A stretch of DNA of 64,000 nucleotides from Sulfurimonas sp. (GCF_028714975.1 NZ_JAQTLH010000009.1:1-64000), one strand, 5' to 3'. Shown: positions 1-9,155, counted from the stretch's first letter. A program made the numbers and translations. Notes: generated from the sequence alone by a model not told the origin.

Positions 1-2
1 TC

Positions 3-212
3 TACTATGCAAAATTTGATATGGCAAAGTATAACGGTTACACATACGATAATGCAAGCGAGAGCGGTTTTGACATTATCTACAATCCAAGCATAGTTAA
101 AAACTTACAGCTTCGTCTTCGTGCAAATTATGCAAACGACTTCAATGTAAATGCAGCAGGTGCAACAACAGGTTGGGATGAATATAGATTTATCGCTAAC
201 TATAATTTTTAA
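3..212 (+). CDS. Outer-membrane porin, C-terminal end (partial)
   Basis: The open frame enters from the left edge, so only about 69 C-terminal residues are present. They show alternating polar and hydrophobic residues typical of beta strands (for example LQLRLRANYAND and YRFIANYNF) and end in a terminal Phe, the usual Bam recognition signature of outer-membrane beta-barrel proteins. The stop is 11 bases before the DUF485 gene that begins the acetate permease pair, so this porin may supply outer-membrane passage for the same substrates; that link is inferred from position. The exact porin family cannot be told from this fragment. Confidence 0.7.
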   Translation, partial: YYAKFDMAKYNGYTYDNASESGFDIIYNPSIVKNLQLRLRANYANDFNVNAAGATTGWDEYRFIANYNF

Positions 213-223
213 GGGAAAAAAAG

Positions 224-538
224 ATGAACAAAGAACTTGTTGAAAAAATAAAGTCAAATCCAGACTACCAAAAGCTTATCTCTACGAGAAACAGCTTTGC
301 CGTAAAGCTCTCTATTATGATGCTTACGGTCTACTTTCTATTTATACTATTGATTGCGTTTAACCCCTCTTTTTTGGGAACACCTCTCTCTAACGGTTCT
401 GTTACGACTATCGGGATTCCGGTGGGCATGGGCATCATCATTTTTGCAATCGTGCTTACGGGAATCTACACAAAAAGAGCAAACGGCGAATTTGATGATC
501 TATCAAATAGCGTCAAAAACTCAATTAAGGAACATTAA
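224..538 (+). CDS. DUF485 family small membrane protein (YjcH-like), ActP partner
   Basis: A 104-residue protein with two clear transmembrane segments (about residues 28-50 and 64-84) joined by a short extracytoplasmic loop, with charged ends. Size, two-helix layout and position immediately before a sodium/acetate symporter match the DUF485/YjcH family, which is normally encoded just upstream of actP and is thought to assist that permease. An AAGGGAAAAAAAG stretch gives a ribosome site before the ATG. Its TAA overlaps the ATG of actP by one base, so translation of the two is probably coupled. Confidence 0.85.
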   Translation: MNKELVEKIKSNPDYQKLISTRNSFAVKLSIMMLTVYFLFILLIAFNPSFLGTPLSNGSVTTIGIPVGMGIIIFAIVLTGIYTKRANGEFDDLSNSVKNSIKEH

Positions 539-2202
539 TGCATAGAATACTCACCTTTTTAATCCTTGCAACAGGAGCAATTTTTGCAGCCGATGCACTC
601 TCGGGTCAAGTTGAAAAACAGCCGCTTAATATGTCTGCTATCGTAATGTTTTTAATCTTTGTCGGAGCAACTCTGGGTATTACTTACTGGGCTGCAAAAA
701 AGACTAAAAGTGCAAAAGATTTTTACACTGCAGGCGGAGGAATTACAGGTTTTCAAAACGGTATGGCAATTGCGGGCGATTATATGTCGGCTGCTTCATT
801 TTTAGGGATCTCCGGTCTTGTTTATATGAAAGGTTACGACGGTCTGATTTACTCTATCGGATTTTTAGTAGGCTGGCCGGTAATTCTTTTTTTAATTGCA
901 GAGCCTCTTAGAAACTTAGGTAAATATACTTTTGCCGATGTTGCTTCGTACAGACTTAAACAAACACCTATCCGTACTTTAGCTGCTTCAGGTTCTATTG
1001 CAACAGTTATTTTGTATCTAATTGCACAAATGGTCGGTTCAGGAAAACTTATCCAACTTCTTTTTGGTCTCTCATATGAGATGGCGGTTGTATTAGTCGG
1101 TGTTCTTATGATTTTATATGTTGCGTTTGGCGGTATGCTTGCTACTACTTGGGTTCAAATCATTAAAGCATTTTTACTGCTTTCCGGTGCTTCATTTATG
1201 GCAATTGCCGTTATGGCACATTATGACTTTAGTTTCGGTTCACTTTTCCAACATGCAACAGAACTTAAAGGTGTACAAATTATGAGCCCGGGCGGACTTG
1301 TAAGTGATCCTATCTCAGCGATTTCGCTTGCGATTGCACTTATGTTCGGTACAGCTGGTCTTCCACATATTTTGATGAGATTTTTTACGGTTAATGATGC
1401 GAAAGAGGCTCGTAAATCAGTTTTCTATGCAACAGGATTTATAGGTTATTTCTATATCCTTACTTTTATCATCGGTTTTGGTGCTATCGTTATGGTATTT
1501 CAAAAACCTGAGTATTTGGATGCGGTTAAACATGCGGCAAGCGGCGGATATCCGATTTTAGGCGGAAGCAATATGGCTGCTATTCACTTAAGTCATGCAG
1601 TAGGCGGCGACTTCTTCTTAGGATTTATCTCGGCTGTTGCGTTTGCTACTATTTTAGCGGTTGTTTCGGGTCTTACGCTTGCAGGTGCTTCGGCAATCTC
1701 TCACGACCTTTATGCTTCAGTATTTAGAAAAGGCAGAGTAGATTCAATGACAGAGATGAGAGTTTCTAAAATGGCTACAATCGCTCTTGGTGTTATTGCT
1801 ATTATCGTAGGTATTGCGTTTGAAAACCAAAACATCGCGTTTGTTGTAGGTCTTGCGTTTGCTATTGCGGCATCTGCGAACTTCCCAATTCTTGTACTTT
1901 CAATGTACTGGAGAAGACTAACAACTCGCGGTGCGGTTATAGGCGGTGCGTTAGGTCTTGGAAGTGCAGTATTGCTTGTGATTTTAAGCCCTGTTGTATG
2001 GGTAAGTATACTTGGAAACAAAGCGGCAATTTTTCCTTATGAATATCCGGCACTTTTCTCTGTAACACTTGCGTTTGTCGGTACATGGTTCTTCTCGATT
2101 ACCGATAAATCAGAGAGTGCAAAAGAGGAACAAGAACTATTTGATGCTCAGTTTATCAGAGCACAAACAGGTATCGGTGCAGAGGGTGCAGCTAGTCACT
2201 AA
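538..2202 (+). CDS. actP: Sodium:acetate symporter (SSS family)
   Basis: A 554-residue inner-membrane protein with an N-terminal hydrophobic signal-like segment (residues 1-18) and about 13 further hydrophobic helices. The region around [19 protein letters not shown] and [11 protein letters not shown] is typical of solute:sodium symporters of the ActP type, which import acetate and other short carboxylates. Length matches E. coli ActP (549). It overlaps the DUF485 gene by one base, and acs follows two genes later, which supports acetate as the substrate. The following 146-base gap carries a hairpin that could terminate or process the transcript. Confidence 0.92.
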   Translation: MHRILTFLILATGAIFAADALSGQVEKQPLNMSAIVMFLIFVGATLGITYWAAKKTKSAKDFYTAGGGITGFQNGMAIAGDYMSAASFLGISGLVYMKGYDGLIYSIGFLVGWPVILFLIAEPLRNLGKYTFADVASYRLKQTPIRTLAASGSIATVILYLIAQMVGSGKLIQLLFGLSYEMAVVLVGVLMILYVAFGGMLATTWVQIIKAFLLLSGASFMAIAVMAHYDFSFGSLFQHATELKGVQIMSPGGLVSDPISAISLAIALMFGTAGLPHILMRFFTVNDAKEARKSVFYATGFIGYFYILTFIIGFGAIVMVFQKPEYLDAVKHAASGGYPILGGSNMAAIHLSHAVGGDFFLGFISAVAFATILAVVSGLTLAGASAISHDLYASVFRKGRVDSMTEMRVSKMATIALGVIAIIVGIAFENQNIAFVVGLAFAIAASANFPILVLSMYWRRLTTRGAVIGGALGLGSAVLLVILSPVVWVSILGNKAAIFPYEYPALFSVTLAFVGTWFFSITDKSESAKEEQELFDAQFIRAQTGIGAEGAASH

Positions 2203-2237
2203 CCGTTTTGCAAATTGTGAGACATAGCTCCCAATCT

Positions 2238-2320
2238 CAAAAAGCTTGCTTTTTGTAGCTTTAGGGGATGCAAGGGACAATGTGTCCCTGCCACTAAAAC
2301 GGACGAGTTCGTTTTAGTGC
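2238..2320 (+). repeat. Intergenic hairpin element, divergent copy A
   Basis: The gap between actP and the DUF294 gene contains three perfect hairpins in a row: CAAAAAGC/GCTTTTTG (2238-2255, 2-base loop), AGGGACA/TGTCCCT (2273-2289, 3-base loop) and CACTAAAACG/CGTTTTAGTG (2292-2319, 8-base loop). The word TAGCTTTAG (2256-2264) after the first hairpin is shared with the elements at 4808, 36510 and 48005. The middle part differs from the other copies, so this is either a diverged or a differently assembled member. The first hairpin could also act as the actP terminator. Confidence 0.6.
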
Positions 2321-2348
2321 TTAACATCAGATAAAAAGGATATTTTTT

Positions 2349-4163
2349 GTGAGCATACAAGATCAAAGAAAACTTATTGAGTCTATTCATCCGTTTGAGC
2401 TTCTAAGTTCAACAACCATGGATAATCTGATGAGCAAAATTGACATTGCTTACTATCCAAACAGCACTCTTCTTATCTCGCCTACAATCTCCTCAATCGC
2501 TTTTTACATTATCATCAAAGGTTCGGTTACAGAGTATATAGATGATGAGATTCATAATGTCTACGGTGCAGGAGATAGTTTTGACGCGGATGCAATCATT
2601 TATGGAAAAACAAAAGCCAAATTCATTGTTGATGAAGATCTTATCTGTTATGAGATAAAAAAAGATGATTTTTTAGATTTGATGCAAGACAAAAAAGTAC
2701 AGGGCTACTTTTTACAAGATTTTATAACCCGCCATCAGCAGCTAAAAGAGTATGACCAGCAGAGTGATTTATCTCCGTTTCTTATCTCAAAAGTCTCGGA
2801 TATATTTCTGCATACGGCTTGCGTGGTAAATGCTGATGATAGTATATATGAAGCACTAAAACAACAACAAAAGTTAAGAGCAAAAGTCATTATAGTAAAA
2901 GATTCTGATGGGTACTCGATTGTAACGGATACAAACCTAAGAGAGAGAGTTCTTCTAGGAGATAACGATACAAGTAAAAAAATCTCGACAATTGCATCAA
3001 AAAATCTTATAACTATAGATATAAACGACTTTTTATTTAATGCACTTCTGCTTATGACGCACAATGCGATAAAGAGAGTCGTAGTGCTTGAAAATGAAAA
3101 AATCGTAGGCGTGTTGGAGCAGCTAGATCTGCTTAGTTACTTTGCCAGCCATTCGCATCTTGTTGCCGTTCAGATAGATAAAGCCTCAAATTTTGATGAT
3201 TTAAAAGCTATTGAAAAGGATTTTAGAAACCTTATAGTCACACTTCGTGCAAAAGGCGTTAAGGTAAGATATATCACAAAGCTTATCGCAACTCTTAATT
3301 ACAAAGTGTATAAAAAAGTTTTTGAGATGTGCGTTTGCGAAGAGCTAAGAGACAAATGTGCTCTTATAGTTATGGGTAGTGAAGGCAGAGAGGAACAGAC
3401 GCTAAGAAGCGATCAGGATAACGCTCTTATCATTAAAAACGGCGTAGATGTGGAGCTTTTTGTCAAGCCTATGATGCAGTTAAACTCATATTTGCTAGAA
3501 CTTGGATTTCCAAAGTGCAACGGCGGCGTAATGGTCAGCAACGAGTTTTGGCGCAGGAATTCAAGCTCGTACAAAGAACTCATAGAGAAGTGGACATACG
3601 ATATGAGCGATGAGAGTGTTCAAAATCTAAGTATTTTTTTAGATGCAAAGTGTGTTGCCGGAGATTGTACGCTTCTTGATGAACTGACGACATATCTTCA
3701 TAGCAGTTTTCACTCAAGAGACGATGTTTTGGCTCATATTGCAAAAGCGGTACTTAACTTTGAAACGCCACTCTCTCTATTTTCAGGTTTTGTACTTGAG
3801 AAAGAGTATAACAACAGACTCGACTTAAAAAAAGGAGGGATTTTCGCTCTCGTTCACGGGGTAAGAACACTCTCAATCCAGTATGAGATAAAAGCGACAA
3901 ACACCATAGAGAGAATCAAAGAGTTAAACAATCTTGGAGTAATAGATAAAACATTTGCTACCGAACTCATAGAGAGTTTTGACACGCTTAGCTCCATAAG
4001 ACTAAAAGCGATGTTAGAAGCAAAAACTATAGACGAAGCAAACTACATTAACCCTAGAAATTTAGAGAAAAACCAAAGAGATTTGCTAAAAGACAGTTTT
4101 AAAATCATAAATAAATTTAAAAAATTTATGAGTTTTCACTTTCATCTAAATATGGTAGTTTAG
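2349..4163 (+). CDS. Cyclic-nucleotide-binding/CBS/DUF294 nucleotidyltransferase-type regulator
   Basis: 604 residues with a GTG start preceded by AAAAGGA. Domain order: a cNMP-binding-like beta-roll (about 15-125), a pair of CBS domains (about 150-270), a DUF294 nucleotidyltransferase core with GSEGREEQTLRSDQD (about 343-357), and a DUF294 C-terminal helical domain. The nucleotidyltransferase motif is the one used by GlnD-type enzymes, but the family has no settled substrate. The gene lies between actP and acs and is followed 2 bases later by an exonuclease gene. The same actP-DUF294-exonuclease grouping is known in Pseudomonas and other proteobacteria (established context from memory), which points to control of acetate metabolism. 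Confidence 0.85.
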   Translation: MSIQDQRKLIESIHPFELLSSTTMDNLMSKIDIAYYPNSTLLISPTISSIAFYIIIKGSVTEYIDDEIHNVYGAGDSFDADAIIYGKTKAKFIVDEDLICYEIKKDDFLDLMQDKKVQGYFLQDFITRHQQLKEYDQQSDLSPFLISKVSDIFLHTACVVNADDSIYEALKQQQKLRAKVIIVKDSDGYSIVTDTNLRERVLLGDNDTSKKISTIASKNLITIDINDFLFNALLLMTHNAIKRVVVLENEKIVGVLEQLDLLSYFASHSHLVAVQIDKASNFDDLKAIEKDFRNLIVTLRAKGVKVRYITKLIATLNYKVYKKVFEMCVCEELRDKCALIVMGSEGREEQTLRSDQDNALIIKNGVDVELFVKPMMQLNSYLLELGFPKCNGGVMVSNEFWRRNSSSYKELIEKWTYDMSDESVQNLSIFLDAKCVAGDCTLLDELTTYLHSSFHSRDDVLAHIAKAVLNFETPLSLFSGFVLEKEYNNRLDLKKGGIFALVHGVRTLSIQYEIKATNTIERIKELNNLGVIDKTFATELIESFDTLSSIRLKAMLEAKTIDEANYINPRNLEKNQRDLLKDSFKIINKFKKFMSFHFHLNMVV

Positions 4164-4165
4164 CG

Positions 4166-4786
4166 ATGTTTGATTTTATATCCAAGTTCAAAACCAACTC
4201 AAATCGCAAAAAGCTAAAAGATAAAAATTTTGAGTTTTTGTTTGAGAAAGATTTGAGCGGCGAGTATGTAGTTTTTGATACGGAGACCACGGGACTAAAT
4301 CCAAAAGAGGATGAGATACTCTCCATCGGAGCCGTAAAGATAAAAGATAACAAAATCTTAACATCTCAAACTTTTGAAGTTTTTTTACAAAATTCAAAAG
4401 AGATAAGTTCAAAAAGCATTAAGATTCACGGGATTCGTCCGTTTGATTTGAAAAACGCAAAAACAACAAAGGAGGGCATTGTAGAGTTTTTAAATTTTGT
4501 GGGTTCAAGACCACTTATAGGGTATTATTTGGAGTTTGATGTGAGTATGATAAACAAATACACAAAACCGCTCCTTGGAATAACACTCCCTAACAGAATG
4601 ATTGAAGTTTCAGAAATATACTTTGATAAAACCATTTCACTAATTCCACAAGGAAATATTGATTTACGGTTTGATACAATCTTAAAAAACTGCGGTATTC
4701 CCAACATGGGAGTACACAATGCCGTAAATGATGCAATCATGACGGCTATGATATACCTAAATCTTACTTTTTCAAAGAAAAAGTGA
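4166..4786 (+). CDS. DnaQ-like DEDDh 3'-5' exonuclease
   Basis: 206 residues with the three exonuclease motifs of the polymerase III epsilon type: ExoI VVFDTETTGL (about 32-41), ExoII GYYLEFDVSMI (about 118-128) and ExoIII HNAVNDA (about 184-190), giving the D-E-D-D-H active-site set. It lacks other domains and the polymerase-binding tail cannot be judged, so a true replication-proofreading role is less likely than a stand-alone nuclease. It follows the DUF294 gene by 2 bases and precedes acs, a conserved neighbourhood whose biological reason is not established. Confidence 0.85.
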   Translation: MFDFISKFKTNSNRKKLKDKNFEFLFEKDLSGEYVVFDTETTGLNPKEDEILSIGAVKIKDNKILTSQTFEVFLQNSKEISSKSIKIHGIRPFDLKNAKTTKEGIVEFLNFVGSRPLIGYYLEFDVSMINKYTKPLLGITLPNRMIEVSEIYFDKTISLIPQGNIDLRFDTILKNCGIPNMGVHNAVNDAIMTAMIYLNLTFSKKK

Positions 4787-4790
4787 GTGT

Positions 4791-4875
4791 CTGCCTCGCA
4801 AGAGGCAAGCTTTAGTGCCTTAGCGGCTAGCGTAGATGGCGGAATTACTTCCGACATCGTTTTAAAATTAAATAA
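4791..4875 (+). repeat. Intergenic hairpin element, copy B (upstream of acs)
   Basis: Hairpin 1 is TGCCTC/GAGGCA (4792-4807) with a GCAA loop. It is followed by the shared word AGCTTTAGTG (4808-4817), mini-hairpin GCC-TTAGC-GGC (4817-4827), CTAGCGTAG (4827-4835), and hairpin 3 GATGGCGGAA/TTCCGACATC (4835-4858, loop TTAC, one internal mismatch). The element fills the gap between the exonuclease gene and acs and ends near the acs ribosome site. Copy E at 47961 has the same hairpin 3 with the outer stem changed from GATG/CATC to GGTA/TACC, keeping pairing. Confidence 0.7.
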
Positions 4876-4892
4876 GAACAAGGAAAGAAATA

Positions 4893-6839
4893 ATGCAAAG
4901 AGAAGTTTTTAAACCAAATAGAGAGTTTAGCAAAAATGCTAGAATAAAAAATATGTGTGAGTATCAAGAATTGCAAGAGTTTGCAATGAGAGATTATGAA
5001 GGTTTTTGGGGAAGTTACGCAAAAGAGAAATTAGAGTGGATGGAGCCGTTTCATACTGTTTTGGATGAGAGCAACGCACCGTTTGTGAAGTGGTTTGATG
5101 GCGGAAAATTAAATGTCTCAGTTCAGTGTATCGACCGTCACTTAAATAACCGTAAAAACAAAGCTGCGATTATTTTTGAGGGCGACAGAGGCGACAAGCA
5201 AATCATCACATACTTAGAGCTTTACTACAATGTAAACAAGTTTGCAAACCTGCTCAAAAATGAGTTTGGCGTACAAAAGGGTGATAGAGTCGTTATATAT
5301 ATGCCGATGATTCCAGAAGCTGCTTATGCAATGCTTGCTTGTGCTAGAATCGGTGCAATTCACTCTATCGTATTTGGCGGATTCTCAGCTGAAGCACTAA
5401 AAGACAGAATCATAGATGCAGAGGCAAAAGTGGTTATTACGGCGGATGGTGCTTACAGAAAAGATAAACCGTATATGCTTAAACCTGTTGTTGACGAAGC
5501 ATTAAAAGGCGATACTCCTGTAAAAAAAGTTTTAGTTGTTGAGAGAAACGGCGAAGATGTGACATGGACTGCAGGAAGAGACTACTCTTATAACGAACTT
5601 ATCAAGCATCAAGGCGTTATTTGTGAACCGGAAGTTATGGATGCGGAAGACCCTCTTTTCTTGCTCTACACTTCAGGAAGTACAGGCAAACCTAAAGGCG
5701 TTCAACATAATCAAGCAGGATATATCCTTTGGGCGCAAATGACGATGGAGTGGGTTTTTGATGTAAAAGAGAACGATACTTACTGGTGTACTGCCGATGT
5801 AGGCTGGATTACAGGACACACTTACATAGTTTACGGACCGCTTGCAATGGGTGCAACAACTATTATGTTTGAGGGAGTTCCGACTTATCCTGATGCGGGA
5901 AGACCTTGGAAAATGGTTGAAGAGTATAAAATCAACCAGTTCTATACTGCTCCGACAGCTATCCGTGTTTTACACAAAATGGGTGAAGCAGAACCTGCAA
6001 AATATGACCTCTCTTCTCTAAAAGTTCTAGGAACGGTCGGAGAACCTATCGATCCTCCGGCATGGAAATGGTACTATGAAGCTATCGGCGGTGGCAAATG
6101 CGCAATAGTCGATACTTACTGGCAGACAGAGACAGGCGGACATATCGTATCGCCTCTTCCGGGAGCAACTCCGATCAAACCTGCATGCGCGACATTCCCT
6201 CTTCCTGGAATTATGGCTGAGATTTTAGATGAAAACGGCGTTAAAGCTGAAGTCGGCGAAAAAGGTCTTATGTGCGTAACTCGTCCTTGGCCGTCAATGA
6301 TAAGAAACATCTGGGGAGATAAAGAGAGATTTGTAAAATCTTACTTCGGCGATGTAAAAAAAGATGGCAAACCTGTTTACTTTACGGGTGACGGCGCTAT
6401 CTATGATGAAGAGGGCTACATCACAATTACGGGTAGAACTGATGATGTTATCAATGTTTCAGGTCATCGTATGGGTACGGCTGAAGTTGAAGCAGCCGTT
6501 AAAAAACATCCAAATGTAGCTGAAGTTGCAGTTGTAGGAAAACCTCATGAGATAAAAGGCGAAGGCATCTTTGCTTACATCGTTTTAAAATCGGACAACG
6601 GTGTAGCCGATGAAGTTGAAGAGGTAAAAGCTATCAACAAAGTTATCCAAAAAGAGATAGGAAATATCGCTCTTTGTGATGATGTAGTATTTGTTCCGGG
6701 ACTACCGAAAACTCGCTCTGGTAAAATTATGAGAAGGATTCTTCGCTCAATCGCAAAAGGCGAAGCAATAACTCAAGATATATCAACTCTTGAAGACCCG
6801 AGTATAGTTGAAAAAATAGAGTCTATGGTAAAAAAATAG
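4893..6839 (+). CDS. acs: Acetyl-CoA synthetase (AMP-forming)
   Basis: 648 residues, the usual length for Acs (about 650). It activates acetate to acetyl-CoA through acetyl-AMP in the cytoplasm. Visible motifs are the adenylate-forming P-loop [14 protein letters not shown] (about 259-272), the [10 protein letters not shown] core motif, the FTGDGA and [13 protein letters not shown] region, and the C-terminal [13 protein letters not shown] whose second lysine (K611) is the conserved, acetylation-controlled catalytic residue. AAGGAAAG precedes the ATG. Its place behind actP and DUF294 makes this an acetate scavenging cluster. Confidence 0.97.
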   Translation: MQREVFKPNREFSKNARIKNMCEYQELQEFAMRDYEGFWGSYAKEKLEWMEPFHTVLDESNAPFVKWFDGGKLNVSVQCIDRHLNNRKNKAAIIFEGDRGDKQIITYLELYYNVNKFANLLKNEFGVQKGDRVVIYMPMIPEAAYAMLACARIGAIHSIVFGGFSAEALKDRIIDAEAKVVITADGAYRKDKPYMLKPVVDEALKGDTPVKKVLVVERNGEDVTWTAGRDYSYNELIKHQGVICEPEVMDAEDPLFLLYTSGSTGKPKGVQHNQAGYILWAQMTMEWVFDVKENDTYWCTADVGWITGHTYIVYGPLAMGATTIMFEGVPTYPDAGRPWKMVEEYKINQFYTAPTAIRVLHKMGEAEPAKYDLSSLKVLGTVGEPIDPPAWKWYYEAIGGGKCAIVDTYWQTETGGHIVSPLPGATPIKPACATFPLPGIMAEILDENGVKAEVGEKGLMCVTRPWPSMIRNIWGDKERFVKSYFGDVKKDGKPVYFTGDGAIYDEEGYITITGRTDDVINVSGHRMGTAEVEAAVKKHPNVAEVAVVGKPHEIKGEGIFAYIVLKSDNGVADEVEEVKAINKVIQKEIGNIALCDDVVFVPGLPKTRSGKIMRRILRSIAKGEAITQDISTLEDPSIVEKIESMVKK

Positions 6840-6866
6840 TTTAACCAAATCTGTATTATAAAAATT

Positions 6867-6897
6867 GTAACTTCTACCTCAATCGGGGAGAAGTTGC
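6867..6897 (+). terminator. Stem-loop after acs
   Basis: GTAACTTCT (6867-6875) and AGAAGTTGC (6889-6897) pair with one wobble around a 13-base loop, 27 bases after the acs stop. There is no T-run behind it, so it may stabilise the mRNA 3' end rather than terminate by itself. Confidence 0.4.
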
Positions 6898-6914
6898 ATA
6901 CCGTAAATCTTCGA

Positions 6915-6920
6915 TATAAT
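6915..6920 (+). promoter_or_regulatory. -10 promoter element upstream of the phosphatase-like gene
   Basis: TATAAT sits 32 bases before the ATG at 6953, with AT-rich sequence upstream and no clear -35, the usual look of Campylobacterota vegetative promoters. Confidence 0.5.
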
Positions 6921-6952
6921 TATCCCTCAAATACCGACTTAGGTAAAAGTTA

Positions 6953-7570
6953 ATGAAAAATATTTTAAAACTTTTTGGCGCAATAGTTTTAGCTATCGGT
7001 GCATATTATGTATGGCATGAGAACTATAATTACGGATTTGAAGAGATAAGCAAAGATAAAGTTTATAAATCCGGCTTGATTAATCCTGATAAATTAGACA
7101 AATATTTAAAAGAGTATAAGATTAAAACGGTTATTGATTTACAAAATCCCAGCCTGCAAGATACTCTAAATTTAGATAAACAAGAAAATATAGACAAAGA
7201 AGAGAGTGCCGTAAAAAAATACAATCAAAAATACAATACAGCCGTAGTTCATATAAATATCCCATCAACTCAAACCCCGACAAAAGAGACATTAAACAAA
7301 TTTTTTAAAGTTTTAGATAATAGCGATAACTATCCGATTCTGGTGCATTGCTACCATGGAGTAGGCAGAGCAGAAATATACAGCGCGATTTATAGAATAG
7401 AGTATGAAAAATGGAGCAATAGCGACGCTAGAGCGAAAACTAGATTTATAGTTCAAGGTTTTGGATACAAAAGCAGTTTTGCCAACGGAGAGAGCAAAGG
7501 CGACTTTTTGATGAACTATAAACCAAGAAGTGCAGGCAAAGAAGCGACTATAAATCAATTGAAATCGTAA
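6953..7570 (+). CDS. Membrane-anchored protein tyrosine / dual-specificity phosphatase-like protein
   Basis: 205 residues with one N-terminal hydrophobic segment (about 5-21) that should anchor or export it. The remainder resembles the small dual-specificity phosphatase fold: VIDLQNPS (about 61-68) and the signature HCYHGVGR (about 130-137), which fits the C-x5-R phosphate-binding loop with an upstream conserved His. The P-loop departs from the common HCxxGKDRT form, so the substrate is uncertain. No partner kinase or polysaccharide gene is adjacent; pyrF follows 40 bases later behind its own promoter. Confidence 0.7.
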   Translation: MKNILKLFGAIVLAIGAYYVWHENYNYGFEEISKDKVYKSGLINPDKLDKYLKEYKIKTVIDLQNPSLQDTLNLDKQENIDKEESAVKKYNQKYNTAVVHINIPSTQTPTKETLNKFFKVLDNSDNYPILVHCYHGVGRAEIYSAIYRIEYEKWSNSDARAKTRFIVQGFGYKSSFANGESKGDFLMNYKPRSAGKEATINQLKS

Positions 7571-7576
7571 AAATGC

Positions 7577-7582
7577 TATAAT
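7577..7582 (+). promoter_or_regulatory. -10 promoter element of pyrF
   Basis: TGCTATAAT places a TATAAT with an extended TG motif 27 bases before the pyrF ATG. Confidence 0.5.
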
Positions 7583-7609
7583 TCAATTACTAAAATATAA
7601 AGAGTTAAA

Positions 7610-8293
7610 ATGCAGCTTTGTGTAGCCCTTGATTTACCTACAAAACAAGAAAATTTAGATTTAATCAACAAAATAAAAGAGTATCCTATCTGGCTAAAAG
7701 TCGGTCTTCGTTCATATATCCGCGACGGAGAAGAGTTTTTAAAAGATATAAAAAAGATAAATCCCGACTTTAAGATATTTTTGGACTTAAAACTTTATGA
7801 CATACCAAACACGATGGCAGATGCCGCAGAGTCTATTATGGGACTCGGCGTTGATATGTTTAATGTTCACGCAAGTGCAGGAAAACGCGCTATGAAAGAG
7901 GTTATGGATAGACTTGGTTTATACGAAAACCGCCCTATCGTTTTAGCCGTAACCGCTCTTACATCATTTAGCGAAGATGAGTTTAGTGAGGTTTATGAGG
8001 ATTCAATCTCACAAAAAGCCGACCAATTTGCAAAAGACGCGCACGAGAGCGGACTTGATGGTGTTGTCTGCTCGGCTTATGAGAGCAAGTCTATAAAAAA
8101 CATAACCGATAAAGCTTTTATGACTCTGACTCCGGGGATTCGCCCATTTGGAGAAGATGCAGGAGATCAGCAAAGAGTAGCAGATGTTGCTTATGCAAAG
8201 AGCGCAGGCGTAGATTTTATAGTCGTCGGTCGCCCGATTTATAAATCCCAAAACCCATCAGAAGTAGTTAAGAAAATATTAGAGCAAATTTAA
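7610..8293 (+). CDS. pyrF: Orotidine 5'-phosphate decarboxylase
   Basis: 227 residues; converts OMP to UMP, the last step of de novo pyrimidine synthesis. The catalytic D-x-K-x-x-D array is visible as LDLKLYDIPNT (D59, K61, D64), and the C-terminal phosphate-binding region reads TPGIRPFGED and FIVVGRPI. Length fits the short bacterial group I enzymes. It starts at ATG after AAAGAGTT and appears monocistronic, with a tRNA gene downstream. Confidence 0.96.
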   Translation: MQLCVALDLPTKQENLDLINKIKEYPIWLKVGLRSYIRDGEEFLKDIKKINPDFKIFLDLKLYDIPNTMADAAESIMGLGVDMFNVHASAGKRAMKEVMDRLGLYENRPIVLAVTALTSFSEDEFSEVYEDSISQKADQFAKDAHESGLDGVVCSAYESKSIKNITDKAFMTLTPGIRPFGEDAGDQQRVADVAYAKSAGVDFIVVGRPIYKSQNPSEVVKKILEQI

Positions 8294-8344
8294 AAAACAT
8301 AGAGCAGAGGCACTTTCTTAAGCTGTATATTATGTAGATATGAT

Positions 8345-8350
8345 TATAAT
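8345..8350 (+). promoter_or_regulatory. -10 promoter element of tRNA-Ser
   Basis: TATAAT 14 bases upstream of the first base of the tRNA, at the right distance for a short leader. Confidence 0.5.
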
Positions 8351-8364
8351 TGCACTCTTCAAAC

Positions 8365-8454
8365 GGACGAGTGGGTGAGCGGCTGAAACCACATCCCTGC
8401 TAAGGATGCGTATGGGTAACTGTACCGAGGGTTCAAATCCCTCCTCGTCCACCA
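8365..8454 (+). tRNA. tRNA-Ser (anticodon GCT)
   Basis: The acceptor arms GGACGAG (8365-8371) and CTCGTCC (8444-8450) pair fully, and the 3' A-CCA is encoded. The anticodon stem CATCC/GGATG encloses the loop CTGCTAA, giving anticodon GCT, which reads AGC/AGT serine codons. A long variable arm follows, as expected for serine tRNAs, and the T-arm contains GTTCAAATC. The discriminator reads A rather than the more usual G. The gene is followed by an integrase relic, so its 3' end may have served as an integration site. Confidence 0.95.
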
Positions 8455-8548
8455 CCAAGCCTTATTTTACGAACTTTCAAGCACTTTTTTAAAAACTGAA
8501 AAATCCCTTACATAGACATAGACTTATCAAAATCTTTATAATTTGATT

Positions 8549-8617
8549 CTATATGACTACATAAACATCATAAACCATTTGAGTATTTGCATGTCCTAAA
8601 AATTGAGCAAGTTGCAC
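8549..8617 (-). pseudogene. Relic of a tyrosine-recombinase (phage-type integrase) C-terminus
   Basis: Reading the minus strand gives 22 residues, VQLAQFLGHANTQMVYDVYV followed by VI and a stop. This matches the end of tyrosine recombinases: the LGH box with its catalytic His, then T-x-M-V-Y-x-x-Y with the nucleophilic Tyr region. In-frame stops lie directly upstream, so only the tail survives. It lies about 95 bases beyond the 3' end of tRNA-Ser, the classic position of an integrase in a tRNA-targeting element, and next to a toxin/antitoxin pair. Family recognition is by eye on a short stretch, so moderate certainty. Confidence 0.65.
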
Positions 8618-8653
8618 TTATTTTTAGAATTGGCGGAGCATATTTATAAAAAA

Positions 8654-8938
8654 TTATTTATACGCACCTTCACGAGTGGTTATATGCACGACTAAGATAA
8701 TAAGTTTATCTTCATACTTTTTGTATATAACTCTATATGAGCGAAGTTTTAAACGGTAAAGCAGCTCTTTTTGCCCTTGAAGCTTTTTAATTTTGCCTGA
8801 GTGCATAAGAGATTTTTCATAGTCGCTAGAGAAATTTCGTATAAAATCTTCCAAAGAATCAAGAATAAAAACCTGATTTTGTCTATCTATACTTTTTAAA
8901 TCTTTTTTTGCAGATTGATTTAATTTAAGAATATACAA
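8654..8938 (-). CDS. RelE/ParE-family toxin
   Basis: 94 residues beginning MYILKLNQSAKKDLKSID, with the helical hairpin and the C-terminal beta strands of the RelE superfamily, including LYRLKLRSYRVIYKKYEDKL and a final histidine-containing strand VVHITTREGAY. Such toxins cleave mRNA at the ribosome (RelE) or act on gyrase (ParE); the sequence alone does not separate them. The basic residues K, R and the near-terminal R-E fit an RNase-type RelE. It starts one base after the stop of the upstream antitoxin gene, a typical coupled module. Confidence 0.82.
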   Translation of the reverse strand: MYILKLNQSAKKDLKSIDRQNQVFILDSLEDFIRNFSSDYEKSLMHSGKIKKLQGQKELLYRLKLRSYRVIYKKYEDKLIILVVHITTREGAYK

Positions 8939-8939
8939 A

Positions 8940-9155
8940 TCAGAGTCCTAGTTCTTTTCTAACTTCATCAAGCGTAAAAGTAGGTTCATTATCATTAAGT
9001 CTTTTCTCTGCCACTCTGATATCAAGATAATCAAAGTACATCTCAAGTGCAGAGACGATGATATGGCTTTTTTTCTCGTTTAATTCTTCAGCAAAATGGT
9101 TTATTTCATCATTTAGAGAAGCAGGTAATGTTATGTTTAATCTAACAGTATTCAT
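8940..9155 (-). CDS. Ribbon-helix-helix antitoxin of the RelE-type toxin
   Basis: 71 residues. The N-terminus NTVRLNITLPASLNDEINHF is a ribbon-helix-helix (CopG/Arc-like) DNA-binding strand and helix, with a second helix ending in a conserved-looking ALEMYFDYL. The acidic tail (EPTFTLDEVRKELGL) would bind the toxin. It precedes the toxin with one base between stop and start. A promoter with TATAAT on the minus strand lies 30 bases upstream inside a palindromic stretch, which suggests the usual autorepression by the antitoxin-toxin complex. Confidence 0.82.
   Translation of the reverse strand: MNTVRLNITLPASLNDEINHFAEELNEKKSHIIVSALEMYFDYLDIRVAEKRLNDNEPTFTLDEVRKELGL

Noticed and set aside
1710-2021. 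Antisense open frames such as the 103-codon minus-strand frame inside actP
   Set aside because: They run opposite well-supported genes, show no motif, and are typical shadows.
8455-9155. Duplicated tRNA-Ser 3' end (att site) after the integrase relic
   Set aside because: I looked for a second GTTCAAATC...CTCGTCC in the window and saw none near this locus.
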